In this document: positions 12,179 through 24,865 of the stretch, piece after piece
Numbering within the stretch: position 1 is the stretch's first letter
Layout of the letters: each line of letters starts with the position of its first letter
From: Gonocerus acuteangulatus
Taxonomy: Eukaryota; Arthropoda; Insecta; Hemiptera; Coreidae
Assembly (NCBI GenBank): GCA_946811695.1
Contig: OX328124.1
Coordinates: forward strand, 29,010,148 to 29,074,147
DNA: 64,000 nt
Reading direction: 5' to 3'
Program-made: the position numbers and the translations under genes
The notes under the pieces: generated by a model
Databases searched by the model: none
What the model saw: only the letters and a program-made list of their open reading frames with translations
What the model was told of the DNA's origin: nothing

Positions 12179-12389
12179 GAATCATAATAATTTGGGTGTA
12201 AGCGTGAAAATTTCTTTTCTACGATATAATAGTGCTTTTGAATAATTTAATTGCTCAGGAGATATGCAAAACATTTTCCGGTTTTTCTGGGCATAAAGTT
12301 TTCCTTTTACTATCGGATTCCCAAATCATTTAGCGAGCGTAACGTTAATGTTATCTTAAGGAAATTTACGTATATATTTCGTTGGGTAA

Positions 12390-12530
12390 TGTTCCGCTCG
12401 AGAGGTGGCCCGTGATTTCGATTCCCACTATGGGGTGGTGGCTTTTCTTTGGAAAAAAGAAAAGGCTTCAGACCTATCCTGGCTAGAAAAGAGTGGTAAC
12501 CTATAGATAACCCATCCTAAAATTCTTAGT
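12390..12530 (+). mobile_element. tRNA-derived SINE, partial (family with ATCCTGGCTAGAAAAG body)
   Basis: A pol III B-box-like segment GTGATTTCGATTCCCAC at about 12411-12427 is followed by the body landmarks TATCCTGGCTAGAAAAGAG, GGTAACCTATAGATAACCC and ATCCTAAAATTC. The same landmarks recur on the minus strand at 13580-13715 (duplicated at 21117-21252) and on the plus strand around the MITE at 37410-38012. The head is too degraded to show an A box. Confidence 0.6.
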
Positions 12531-12712
12531 TTATAATGTTGCACATTAAAATCTAAATTAAATTAATTCCACTTGAATGATGCACTTCTTAATGAAAAAT
12601 ATATATTATTAGCAAAACATAATAATATTTATGCTCTCCTTTAGGCTCCTTCGCTGGGGCATCGTCTTGATCTTGTCTCGGCTTCTTTCTCCAGAGGTCC
12701 TCGTTGTCCGGC

Positions 12713-12752
12713 CGTTATATTTCGCCCAAATCCTATTGGGCTTCATCAGACG
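12713..12752 (-). ncRNA. Hammerhead-ribozyme-like motif, left arm of the palindrome
   Basis: On the minus strand: CGT (stem I), CTGATGA with the consensus core exact, one extra A, GCCCAA-loop-TTGGGC (stem II), GAA, self-complementary ATAT, A, then ACG, which pairs with CGT. All conserved hammerhead elements are in order. The extra base before stem II is the main departure. A four-base palindromic stem III would only form between two RNA copies. Confidence 0.4.
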
Positions 12753-12809
12753 TGTTCCTTACTCTTCGGGGTGTGCATAGCTCCTGCACACCCCGAAGAG
12801 TAAGGAACA

Positions 12810-12849
12810 CGTCTGATGAAGCCCAATAGGATTTGGGCGTAATATAACG
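12810..12849 (+). ncRNA. Hammerhead-like motif, right arm of the palindrome (mutated core)
   Basis: It has the same motif and order as in the left arm, but the conserved GAA after stem II reads GTA. This change should inactivate a hammerhead. The loop of its stem II (TAGGAT) contains the duplication breakpoint. Confidence 0.35.
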
Positions 12850-13579
12850 GCCGGACAACGAGCACCGCTGGAGGAAGAAGCCGAGACAATATCAAGAATA
12901 ATATTTATTTCAGACTGTAAGTGAATATTTACAATTCTCTGAAATCACATTGGGTAAATCGTGCAAACGATTGGAATTCGCATTTTATATTGATTTTTTT
13001 TTAAACATTTTGTGGATGACTGAATGCATGGATCCTCTTCCTTCGAATAGGAGCCCAATGACCTCACAATTTTGGATCGCATAACTCATACGGAAATAAG
13101 ATGCACACTTTTCATAAATGACTTTCTTCTCCTAGCCAACTCATCTAATATTTTACAGTTGAATTCAAGATAAAATTCCGGAAGTGGTCTGATTACTTAA
13201 AATAATCTTGCAAAATCATTTTTTTTTTTTTTTTATTTGTTTCAAGGGTGCAATCAAAAAAATACTTTTTTTTTATTCAGTAAGATTAGACACTACGTTG
13301 AACACTTCATATAGTTGTTTTACAGCAGAGCATATTGTATGATTACATTCAACATGGTGCTGAATCTTTGATATAATGTCCCCTGAGCAAGAAAATTATT
13401 GCTCAGGAACATTTTTTTTCATTAAATTAACAATAAATTACTCATTTTTTTTTTTTCATTTTTTGTATCTTTGTGACATTCAAACATATAGTCAAATCCC
13501 GCGACATATGCAGTCGATTTTTATCTGGGTTAATTTTTTTATTTCAACTCGATCGACCATTTATCATTGATACAAGAAC

Positions 13580-13715
13580 TTTAGGACGGGCTATCTAAAG
13601 GTTACCACCCTTTTCTAGCCAGGATAGGGATGATGCCTTTCATTTTTTTCCGAAGGACAGACACCATCCATAGTGGGAATCGAACCCACGACCTTAGTCA
13701 CAGAGTACACCGGGT
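13580..13715 (-). mobile_element. tRNA-derived SINE, partial (copy 1)
   Basis: On the minus strand there is a B-box GTGGGTTCGATTCCCAC (13690-13674), then CATCCCTATCCTGGCTAG, GGTGGTAACCTTTAGATAG and CCGTCCTAAAG, matching the SINE at 12390-12530. An A box is not recognisable. Confidence 0.6.
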
Positions 13716-15590
13716 CTTGTTTATTGTCGTGGTTAAGGGATCATGTGATTCGAAATGTTAAGGGCTTCTTTATGGTGATATGGTTAGAATTTTATTTATT
13801 TTTCTTTTCATAAAAATGTTACCAACTTGCACATTAATTGCCATAATTTATTTGATTTTTTTTTATGTTCATCCAAGAATATTGATAAGGCTGGCTGATT
13901 TTATTCTTAAATTAGTTATCAGTATTTATGGTTTTTTTTGTACTCTTCAAGACCAATGTATCAAAAAAATTAAAATAAATTCCATAAAGAATGTTAGCTT
14001 GTTGTTTAGTGTAACATGCAATCCTATAACGTTTTGACGTCTACGGGTGATCAAAAAATGAACGGGAACACTATTGGTTGTTGCACCGTTTTTTATCGAA
14101 AGGCGTTTAGTGTGAAGCAATATTTCATGTACAACTGCCAAGAAACAACAGATATTAAGATAGAAAATAGACAAAAGGCGATACGACTGAGAAGAGAAGA
14201 AAGAGAGAGAATGCGAGGGCGAAACGAGACAGCGGAGGGGGAAAGAGACTTTCGTTTGAAATGGTCTCTGGCCAGAGCAGTGAAATCTGTTGGTGCAATG
14301 TAAGGGGCCTTCACTCTATCCAACGACATCTTCATGAAATAAAGAGAACCGCCAGAAATAGCTTTCCTTCCTAGCTGGTCGAAATGTATCACTGGATTAA
14401 TACAAGAGGCACGCCTAAGGCAGTTATGTAGGCACCATTCTTGGTCAGATGTTATATCATTAGGCATACATGCATTCATGCTTCTTACATCACACTGTAA
14501 ACATGCACGTTTATCAAATTAGAACTGGCATATATAGGACCCATATGGCATGAGTAAAGGGCAGAATCAGAAAGTAATCAACTATATAAAAATATTTCAT
14601 AATAATCCTTTAATTCATTAAGAATCTCTAGAGAGTATATTGACAAATCTAAACGTACAAAAGAGGAAACTGTATTAAACGTTTTGATTAAAAATATTAC
14701 ATCATTTCTTCGTTCAGCATTGGTATTTACTGAAAACTCCTCTAATATTACAACTGCAAAAGTCAACCAACTGACCATAAATCTACAAGCATTGCGGCTG
14801 TCAAAAGTCATCTTGACAGCAGCAGTATTAGCAAGCCAAAGAGTACACAAATAAAAAGAGAATTGACATTTTTACCTGAGATATTTGGTAAAACTCCTGT
14901 GTCCAAGGCTCGGCACACACTGAGACACACAAAGAACACACATAAATAAAGTAATGTGTACTGGCTAGACCATCTCGGCTGACTGGTCTTACAGGAGCCT
15001 CCATGGCCTACCCCTCCAGTCACCTGGAGGTTCGGCTTTCTTCGGCTCACTTCGGAACACGACCTGCCGGCCTTCTCTTCGATTGCTTTGCCCTTTAGAT
15101 CTTTTTCAAGAAAGGAATTCGGCCTTTACTCACTGCGTAGCATGTCAGTAATGTCCGTAGAAAAACACACATGTAACTGGAACTGCTGTAAGTTTTTTTG
15201 GTATGGTTGAAAGTTCTCTCGGTGCCTCCCTGAAATGAAATATCATAAAGTGTTTGGTGTACTGTCTCTTATGGAATATGTGCTTCGTTACGTTCAGTGT
15301 AATTATTTCAAATAATTAATTTTGCTCTGTATAATACCTTCAAGTAGCTTCAAAACGTAATATACACTATCCTCTGCAAAAAAATGAACAAAAGAAAATA
15401 GTTCTTTTTTTTAGTTCTTCTTTTGTAGCAATTATTCATTTCTCTCAATTTGGCCATACATGTGTAAGTAGGTATACTACACTACATGTATATTGGTCAC
15501 TCATGAAAAACCTCCAGTTAACGTCGATACATACTTATTACGCCTGAATCAAAAGGGTGAACATGTCAAGACGTGATCCTAACTAAGAAA
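13716..15590. other. No recognised gene (repeated at 21253-23127)
   Basis: It contains pairs of open frames on opposite strands (14016-14303 plus against 14093-14479 minus; 14578-14850 minus; 14808-15050 minus) of 80-128 codons. None has a motif I recognise, and all are exactly doubled in copy 2 of the duplication, so the doubling says nothing about selection. Confidence 0.4.
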
Positions 15591-15630
15591 GCCCTTGAAG
15601 AAGTGCGACACAAGCACGAAACATGTCGGC
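15591..15630 (+). ncRNA. Hammerhead-ribozyme-like motif (copy 1)
   Basis: GCC (15591-15593), CTTGAAGA (a CUGANGA variant with an extra T), A, GTGC-loop-GCAC (15603-15617), GAA (15618-15620), the palindrome ACATGT (15621-15626), C, then GGC (15628-15630), which pairs with GCC. The core is degraded but the stem order is kept. A second ACATGTC lies 60 bases upstream at 15561-15567. The downstream AAAATAAAGTAG resembles a 3' tail. Confidence 0.35.
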
Positions 15631-16620
<990 letters not shown>

Positions 16621-16623
16621 ACA

Positions 16624-17320
16624 AATATACCCATAACCAATACCATCCGATACCTTGGGTTAACCGTACATAACAAACTAACTATCTACAACTCACTAAT
16701 AAAACCTATTTGGACTTACGGAATGGAATTTTGGGGGACAGCCAAGCATTCCAACATCCACCGATTCCAAACCTTCCAATCCAAAGTCCTGCGTACCATA
16801 GTCAATGCTCCTTATTATGCTACAAATCGCACCCTCCATAATGACCTAAATATCCCTTTTGTCCAAGATATAATCCCTAGCCGCTTCTCATCCTTCCTTA
16901 GTAAATTAATCAATCATACTAATCCTATAGCCCAATCCTTATCCAGCACCAATCATCCTTCCTCTCCACCAAGACGCCTCAACAGGAAGTGGCCCCGAGA
17001 CTTACTTAGGCAGTGAAGTGTCGTGGAGTGAACAAAAACAATTATTTGTGGAGTGATCAAAGAAATTATAATTGAATAAATTGAGAGTGATATCTGTGGA
17101 TATTTCCTCGACTCTGCTGGTCGCAGGTTGTGGTTGGATGGCGTAAGGTAACTCTACGTCATCCTAGAATCCTTCCTAAACTAGGAAGGTATTCGGCTGA
17201 CACCTGGGGACACCTGAGGCGTTAGCAAGTAACCGGTATCAAATTACATAATGCAATTGAATTGTAGATTGTGATATTTCTTTAAATAAAAATAAAAATA
17301 AAAAAATAAATAAAAAAATG
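16624..17320 (+). pseudogene. Jockey-clade LINE fragment, end of reverse transcriptase (copy 1)
   Basis: The frame containing 16723-17016 is open from about 16624. It reads IRYLGLTV, then HNKLTIYNSLIKPIWTYG, then MEFWGTAKHSNIHRFQTFQ, SKVLRTIVNAPYYATNRTLH, NDLNIPFVQDII and finally RRLNRKWPRDLLRQ before a stop. These are the closing blocks of a Jockey-type reverse transcriptase polyprotein. Between YLGL and the KL.IY block the usual 30-40 residues are missing, so an internal deletion is likely (inference). A 3' untranslated part follows, with an A-rich tail of AAATA repeats at about 17284-17320. The N-terminal endonuclease and RT core are absent: a dead 5'-truncated copy. Confidence 0.8.
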
Positions 17321-19687
17321 GGCTGTCTATTTATATTGGGTTGCTAGATACACAGCGTGCTTATCATCTATTCGGAAATAGGGTTAATTTATAGGTTGAA
17401 GATGTAAGGAGTTCGAAATGAGTAATGGAGAATAAAGAAGATGGAGACGAAAGAAGGCTATATTGATAAAAGAGAAGGAATATGTGATATTGAGGTGGAA
17501 TTTATAGAATTGAAAATATAGTCTAAAGTATATAAAGAAACAGTGTGAATGGATGATAAGCACTCAGTGACCATAAATGTGATTGCTAATTATGCGGAGT
17601 GTGCCCACTAATATTGACTCCGCTAATGCTGATAGGTGGTCTGTGGTCAGTCCAAGATCTTCAAGGAAGATGGCTGTGCTCTTCGGTATTGTCCCTCTCG
17701 ATCCGAACCACATTCCTTTTAATAGATTGCTAAAAGTCATCGGTTGAATGTGAAAGAAATATATTTTAAACTAAATGTACAGCCCTCATTGTGCATAAAA
17801 TGGTACTGTTAGAGAACATGTGAGAAAGCGTTATTTTTTTAATAATTTTTTTCAGCGACTTATTATGCATTAAGGTTCTTCATATTCAAGGAAAAAATGT
17901 TGAATATTTAATAAAACTATCACTAAATTTCATTTTAATCAATTTGAGATTTTTTGTGTAATAATACGTCATGCTTTACATATTTGCAAACAATTTTTAA
18001 AAACACTAAGGCATTCAAGCTTTCAAAAACATTTTACAGATTGAATTTCGGTCAATTAGAACTGCTTCAAGATTTTTTTTTTTGAAAGTTCTTAACAAGT
18101 GAATATCTACGTGAATTTCACCCAAATTGAAATCAAAAAGCGGCGTGCCGTTTAAAATTCTCAAAAAGACACCTTGGCATTGGGCACCTCAGGACCTACT
18201 GAACAGAATTGAATGCCTAAAGCGTCTTTTTAAGTACTTTTAAATGTCGATTTCAATTTGGTAGCAAATTCGCGGAGATATTTAATTTATTTATTAGCCA
18301 AAACATTGTTGACATATTTAACAAAATCCTATTTGATCGATTTTCAAACTGTAAAATATTTTAAGAAAACTCTGCATAAAGTTTCATAAGTATCCGTTTC
18401 TCTAAATAAGAAATTGATGGGACATAAAGTAATTAGTTTTTTTTAACTTTCCAAATATAAGTCTGATCCAGGGATAATCATTTTATTATTATTATTATTG
18501 AACGCTAAGATTACGCGTTTCCTGTGAATGAGACTTTTTTCTTATTGGTAGAAGTTCCGGAAAGCTTTTAGTATGGAACATTTTGTCAATATTTTAACGT
18601 TAAAATTGCCCGTAAAAGACCACACACCTGCTGAAAGTTTATAGTGTTTTTACTGTTGCTAAGTTTTCTTCCTTCTTTTCTTCTTTAGTCCTACTATTTT
18701 GCATATTGTAATTCCACCTTTCACTGCAGAGAAAACAGTGAAAATATGACAGTAGCCTAGTCATTTCCAGTGAGGCACCTTTCTAACACTGACACTTGAG
18801 ATTGTCTCCTGTGCAGTGCGCCAAGTCATAAACATGTCCATACTTCCGAACCTGTAAAAAGCTCGAATATCTTATCTCGAGCAGGAGGACACTTTCCTTC
18901 GAAGTGGATGTCTCGACCATCTTTTCTGTTTTATATTCACCATATTTAATATCTTATATTTCAGGATCTTTGGACGAAAAACATTGCCTTCTGCATTTCA
19001 GATTACCGTGTTACGTGAAATTTCAATGGTAAATAATCCACAAGGAACGAATATAAATTTGCCTGTTCGTTCTCAATCGTTTACAAAAATGATCCGATTT
19101 TGATTAAAAACAGCAACAAAAAACCTTTGTCTGATCGAAAGTTCAGGGTTTATGAACAAGCAGACTCTTCCTACCGGAACCCGAAACAAATCCACAAAGT
19201 TTGGGATTTTTAGAATGAAGTAATATTTTGGCTTAGGCTGGAGACTCCAAAAATACGGAATTTATTAAAAAATTTTCGCACGTATATGTCATGTTTTTAA
19301 ACAAGTCAAGAAATAGTTTGGATTCGGCCAAGAAAATCAGTCAGATTAACGGAAAAATCTATATTTTGAACGTTCCCGCGTGGTCTTTGGCAGCCTTCTT
19401 CAGCAATGCGTTGGGGGTGGTGGAAGTCTAAAAATACCCTCGCTAGCTGACTCATTCAACCTCTGGTCATCTTACCAGTCTGTTGGGTCTTTCTCTATCC
19501 CCTTGGCATTTATTACCGAAGAAGCCAGCCAAACGTCATGCGAAACATAGACTTTTCCAAAAATCTGGCTTCTATTTTTTCTCATTAAAACATATTAGTT
19601 ACTTGCGCACCAGAGCATTTATTACAAATAGTATTACAAAAAAATATAATAATTGCTTAAATATAACAGATATGAGCAGTTTCAGTA
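17321..19687. other. No recognised gene (repeated at 24866-27232)
   Basis: AT-rich sequence. The only frame of note (19483-19749) runs into the MITE and is not credible. A degenerate hammerhead-like string (CTGAAGAAGGCTGCC...GGGAACGTTC) lies on the minus strand at about 19370-19405. Confidence 0.45.
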
Positions 19688-20125
19688 CAGAGTTGGGCAT
19701 TATTCAATACCTTTTTTATTCAATAATCATTCAAATACATTTTTATTGAATAAGAATTTATTCATTGAATAAGTTATTCATCCGCTGATTTATTTTTTAT
19801 TCTATGAAAAACAAGGATAGCTCATTATTGAATTAATTTTTATTGAAAAAGATTTTATTCAGTTATTCATTGAATGATTTTTTTTTTATTTAATGAAAAA
19901 TTAATTATTTTTCATTCTTCATTCATTAGTTGTATACGTTTTAATTAATGTGGTTCATGTAACAACAAAAATAGATTCCTTCAGAGTTCAGTAAACAATC
20001 TCATTAAATAAATAATTTTCATTAAAAGTAAGATAAATTTTAATGAACGTAGTCATTTTTATTAGAAAATATTGTAAAAATAAATCACTTGTATTTAACG
20101 AAAAATGTCACTCAAATAAATCAAT

Positions 20126-20156
<31 letters not shown>

Positions 20157-20365
20157 CATTCAATAAAAATTACCATTCAATAAGTCATTTTTATTCAATA
20201 AAAATGTTCATTCAATAAATCATTGATATTCAATAATGAATAATAATAAAAGCTTACGTTATTCATTATCGCTGAATAATGAATGAAAAATTATTCATTA
20301 TTCAGAATGAAATAAGACATTTATTCATTATTCGTTATTCATTATTCTGAATGATTTTTGCCCAA
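19688..20365. mobile_element. hAT-type MITE, copy 1, right end lost at the duplication junction
   Basis: It starts CAGAGTTGGGCATTATTC and is built of TTATTCA/TGAATAA-like words. It is the same element as 27233-27915, but the right terminus stops at TGCCCAA and the final CACTG is missing. There the sequence passes directly into the start of duplication copy 2. Confidence 0.85.
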
Positions 20366-21116
20366 GGATTTGGGCGTAATATAACGGCCGGACAACGAGC
20401 ACCGCTGGAGGAAGAAGCCGAGACAATATCAAGAATAATATTTATTTCAGACTGTAAGTGAATATTTACAATTCTCTGAAATCACATTGGGTAAATCGTG
20501 CAAACGATTGGAATTCGCATTTTATATTGATTTTTTTTTAAACATTTTGTGGATGACTGAATGCATGGATCCTCTTCCTTCGAATAGGAGCCCAATGACC
20601 TCACAATTTTGGATCGCATAACTCATACGGAAATAAGATGCACACTTTTCATAAATGACTTTCTTCTCCTAGCCAACTCATCTAATATTTTACAGTTGAA
20701 TTCAAGATAAAATTCCGGAAGTGGTCTGATTACTTAAAATAATCTTGCAAAATCATTTTTTTTTTTTTTTTATTTGTTTCAAGGGTGCAATCAAAAAAAT
20801 ACTTTTTTTTTATTCAGTAAGATTAGACACTACGTTGAACACTTCATATAGTTGTTTTACAGCAGAGCATATTGTATGATTACATTCAACATGGTGCTGA
20901 ATCTTTGATATAATGTCCCCTGAGCAAGAAAATTATTGCTCAGGAACATTTTTTTTCATTAAATTAACAATAAATTACTCATTTTTTTTTTTTCATTTTT
21001 TGTATCTTTGTGACATTCAAACATATAGTCAAATCCCGCGACATATGCAGTCGATTTTTATCTGGGTTAATTTTTTTATTTCAACTCGATCGACCATTTA
21101 TCATTGATACAAGAAC

Positions 21117-21252
21117 TTTAGGACGGGCTATCTAAAGGTTACCACCCTTTTCTAGCCAGGATAGGGATGATGCCTTTCATTTTTTTCCGAAGGACAGACA
21201 CCATCCATAGTGGGAATCGAACCCACGACCTTAGTCACAGAGTACACCGGGT
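21117..21252 (-). mobile_element. tRNA-derived SINE, partial (copy 2)
   Basis: Duplicate of 13580-13715, with the same B box and body landmarks. Confidence 0.6.
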
Positions 21253-23127
21253 CTTGTTTATTGTCGTGGTTAAGGGATCATGTGATTCGAAATGTTAAGG
21301 GCTTCTTTATGGTGATATGGTTAGAATTTTATTTATTTTTCTTTTCATAAAAATGTTACCAACTTGCACATTAATTGCCATAATTTATTTGATTTTTTTT
21401 TATGTTCATCCAAGAATATTGATAAGGCTGGCTGATTTTATTCTTAAATTAGTTATCAGTATTTATGGTTTTTTTTGTACTCTTCAAGACCAATGTATCA
21501 AAAAAATTAAAATAAATTCCATAAAGAATGTTAGCTTGTTGTTTAGTGTAACATGCAATCCTATAACGTTTTGACGTCTACGGGTGATCAAAAAATGAAC
21601 GGGAACACTATTGGTTGTTGCACCGTTTTTTATCGAAAGGCGTTTAGTGTGAAGCAATATTTCATGTACAACTGCCAAGAAACAACAGATATTAAGATAG
21701 AAAATAGACAAAAGGCGATACGACTGAGAAGAGAAGAAAGAGAGAGAATGCGAGGGCGAAACGAGACAGCGGAGGGGGAAAGAGACTTTCGTTTGAAATG
21801 GTCTCTGGCCAGAGCAGTGAAATCTGTTGGTGCAATGTAAGGGGCCTTCACTCTATCCAACGACATCTTCATGAAATAAAGAGAACCGCCAGAAATAGCT
21901 TTCCTTCCTAGCTGGTCGAAATGTATCACTGGATTAATACAAGAGGCACGCCTAAGGCAGTTATGTAGGCACCATTCTTGGTCAGATGTTATATCATTAG
22001 GCATACATGCATTCATGCTTCTTACATCACACTGTAAACATGCACGTTTATCAAATTAGAACTGGCATATATAGGACCCATATGGCATGAGTAAAGGGCA
22101 GAATCAGAAAGTAATCAACTATATAAAAATATTTCATAATAATCCTTTAATTCATTAAGAATCTCTAGAGAGTATATTGACAAATCTAAACGTACAAAAG
22201 AGGAAACTGTATTAAACGTTTTGATTAAAAATATTACATCATTTCTTCGTTCAGCATTGGTATTTACTGAAAACTCCTCTAATATTACAACTGCAAAAGT
22301 CAACCAACTGACCATAAATCTACAAGCATTGCGGCTGTCAAAAGTCATCTTGACAGCAGCAGTATTAGCAAGCCAAAGAGTACACAAATAAAAAGAGAAT
22401 TGACATTTTTACCTGAGATATTTGGTAAAACTCCTGTGTCCAAGGCTCGGCACACACTGAGACACACAAAGAACACACATAAATAAAGTAATGTGTACTG
22501 GCTAGACCATCTCGGCTGACTGGTCTTACAGGAGCCTCCATGGCCTACCCCTCCAGTCACCTGGAGGTTCGGCTTTCTTCGGCTCACTTCGGAACACGAC
22601 CTGCCGGCCTTCTCTTCGATTGCTTTGCCCTTTAGATCTTTTTCAAGAAAGGAATTCGGCCTTTACTCACTGCGTAGCATGTCAGTAATGTCCGTAGAAA
22701 AACACACATGTAACTGGAACTGCTGTAAGTTTTTTTGGTATGGTTGAAAGTTCTCTCGGTGCCTCCCTGAAATGAAATATCATAAAGTGTTTGGTGTACT
22801 GTCTCTTATGGAATATGTGCTTCGTTACGTTCAGTGTAATTATTTCAAATAATTAATTTTGCTCTGTATAATACCTTCAAGTAGCTTCAAAACGTAATAT
22901 ACACTATCCTCTGCAAAAAAATGAACAAAAGAAAATAGTTCTTTTTTTTAGTTCTTCTTTTGTAGCAATTATTCATTTCTCTCAATTTGGCCATACATGT
23001 GTAAGTAGGTATACTACACTACATGTATATTGGTCACTCATGAAAAACCTCCAGTTAACGTCGATACATACTTATTACGCCTGAATCAAAAGGGTGAACA
23101 TGTCAAGACGTGATCCTAACTAAGAAA

Positions 23128-23167
23128 GCCCTTGAAGAAGTGCGACACAAGCACGAAACATGTCGGC
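23128..23167 (+). ncRNA. Hammerhead-ribozyme-like motif (copy 2)
   Basis: Duplicate of 15591-15630, identical by eye. Confidence 0.35.
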
Positions 23168-23630
23168 CAAAAGATAGAAAATAAAGTAGTTGAACAGAAC
23201 GAATAGTGTACTGCTTTATGGACCGCCTACCATAAAAATATATAAGAAAAAGTGAAAAATATATGTATGTATATGGTCATTTTTCAGAAGAATTATTATA
23301 TATACCTATTCAAGCCTACCCTGATAGCGTCATCAGGACCTTATCAACGGGTGTCTCAATTCAAGGAGGAAAGGTATGTGCTAAAATGATATTTTGCTCG
23401 GAATTTAATCCTATATCAACTAAGGATCATGTGAAATATTACTTTTCCAAACTAACAAAACGTTTTTACACATCATTTCTCTTGGAAATTGGAGTTATTG
23501 ACATTTAAAATGAATTTCCCTGGAGGGACAAGAAATCAAATAAGGGGGGGGGGGGGGTAAGCCGCAATAGATCAATGCTAAAATATAAATACTCGAAATC
23601 ATTAAAAATCTTATAAAATATAAATTCATA

Positions 23631-23744
<114 letters not shown>

Positions 23745-24168
23745 GCACAATTTTATTTCTTATCCATTTCGAGTTATCCATTATGTATTAACTTTTCATA
23801 GCACGGCCATTTTTGACTTTAATAATTTTGTCCCTAGAAGAGTGAGGATAATGACAGGCCATCTTCGTGCCTGAGGATGATGGAGTGAGAGGATGAGCGT
23901 GGAGTACGCTAAAGGTAAACGGAAGGACGACATTCAGCAACGAACCTTTCATAAATAACGATGGAAATCGTGATAAACTGCCCATTGTACAATATCAACC
24001 CCTTCCATCATCATTACCCAACAATTACTCTAAATAAGTCAAGAAATAGGACAGTATTAACACCAGTTCAGAATATGATTGCTGTCTAGATGGACGATAG
24101 CTAAAAGTATGAGAACGCAATGAATATCTTTCATGCTGATATGAGAGAGAAAAACTTTATTGTAAACA

Positions 24169-24865
24169 AATATACCCATAACCAATACCATCCGATACCT
24201 TGGGTTAACCGTACATAACAAACTAACTATCTACAACTCACTAATAAAACCTATTTGGACTTACGGAATGGAATTTTGGGGGACAGCCAAGCATTCCAAC
24301 ATCCACCGATTCCAAACCTTCCAATCCAAAGTCCTGCGTACCATAGTCAATGCTCCTTATTATGCTACAAATCGCACCCTCCATAATGACCTAAATATCC
24401 CTTTTGTCCAAGATATAATCCCTAGCCGCTTCTCATCCTTCCTTAGTAAATTAATCAATCATACTAATCCTATAGCCCAATCCTTATCCAGCACCAATCA
24501 TCCTTCCTCTCCACCAAGACGCCTCAACAGGAAGTGGCCCCGAGACTTACTTAGGCAGTGAAGTGTCGTGGAGTGAACAAAAACAATTATTTGTGGAGTG
24601 ATCAAAGAAATTATAATTGAATAAATTGAGAGTGATATCTGTGGATATTTCCTCGACTCTGCTGGTCGCAGGTTGTGGTTGGATGGCGTAAGGTAACTCT
24701 ACGTCATCCTAGAATCCTTCCTAAACTAGGAAGGTATTCGGCTGACACCTGGGGACACCTGAGGCGTTAGCAAGTAACCGGTATCAAATTACATAATGCA
24801 ATTGAATTGTAGATTGTGATATTTCTTTAAATAAAAATAAAAATAAAAAAATAAATAAAAAAATG
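24169..24865 (+). pseudogene. Jockey-clade LINE fragment, end of reverse transcriptase (copy 2)
   Basis: Duplicate of 16624-17320, including the open frame 24268-24561 and the A-rich tail. Duplicated as a passenger in the 7.5-kb event, not by retrotransposition. Confidence 0.8.

Larger units (their letters stand above)
12665..12896. repeat. Long palindrome (inverted repeat, arms about 112 bp, 7-bp loop)
   Basis: The left arm runs outward from GTGTGCA at 12771-12777 to about 12665. The right arm runs from TGCACAC at 12785 to about 12896, and the loop is TAGCTCC. The arms differ at roughly 6-8 positions. Each arm carries the hammerhead-like motif in opposite orientation. The right arm is cut by the left breakpoint of the 7.5-kb duplication (12829), so the second copy begins in mid-arm at 20366 and has no palindrome. 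Confidence 0.85.

Noticed and set aside
14016..14479. Overlapping 95- and 128-codon frames on opposite strands, repeated at 21553-22016
   Set aside because: No family motif. The exact second copy comes from the 7.5-kb duplication and is not evidence of selection.
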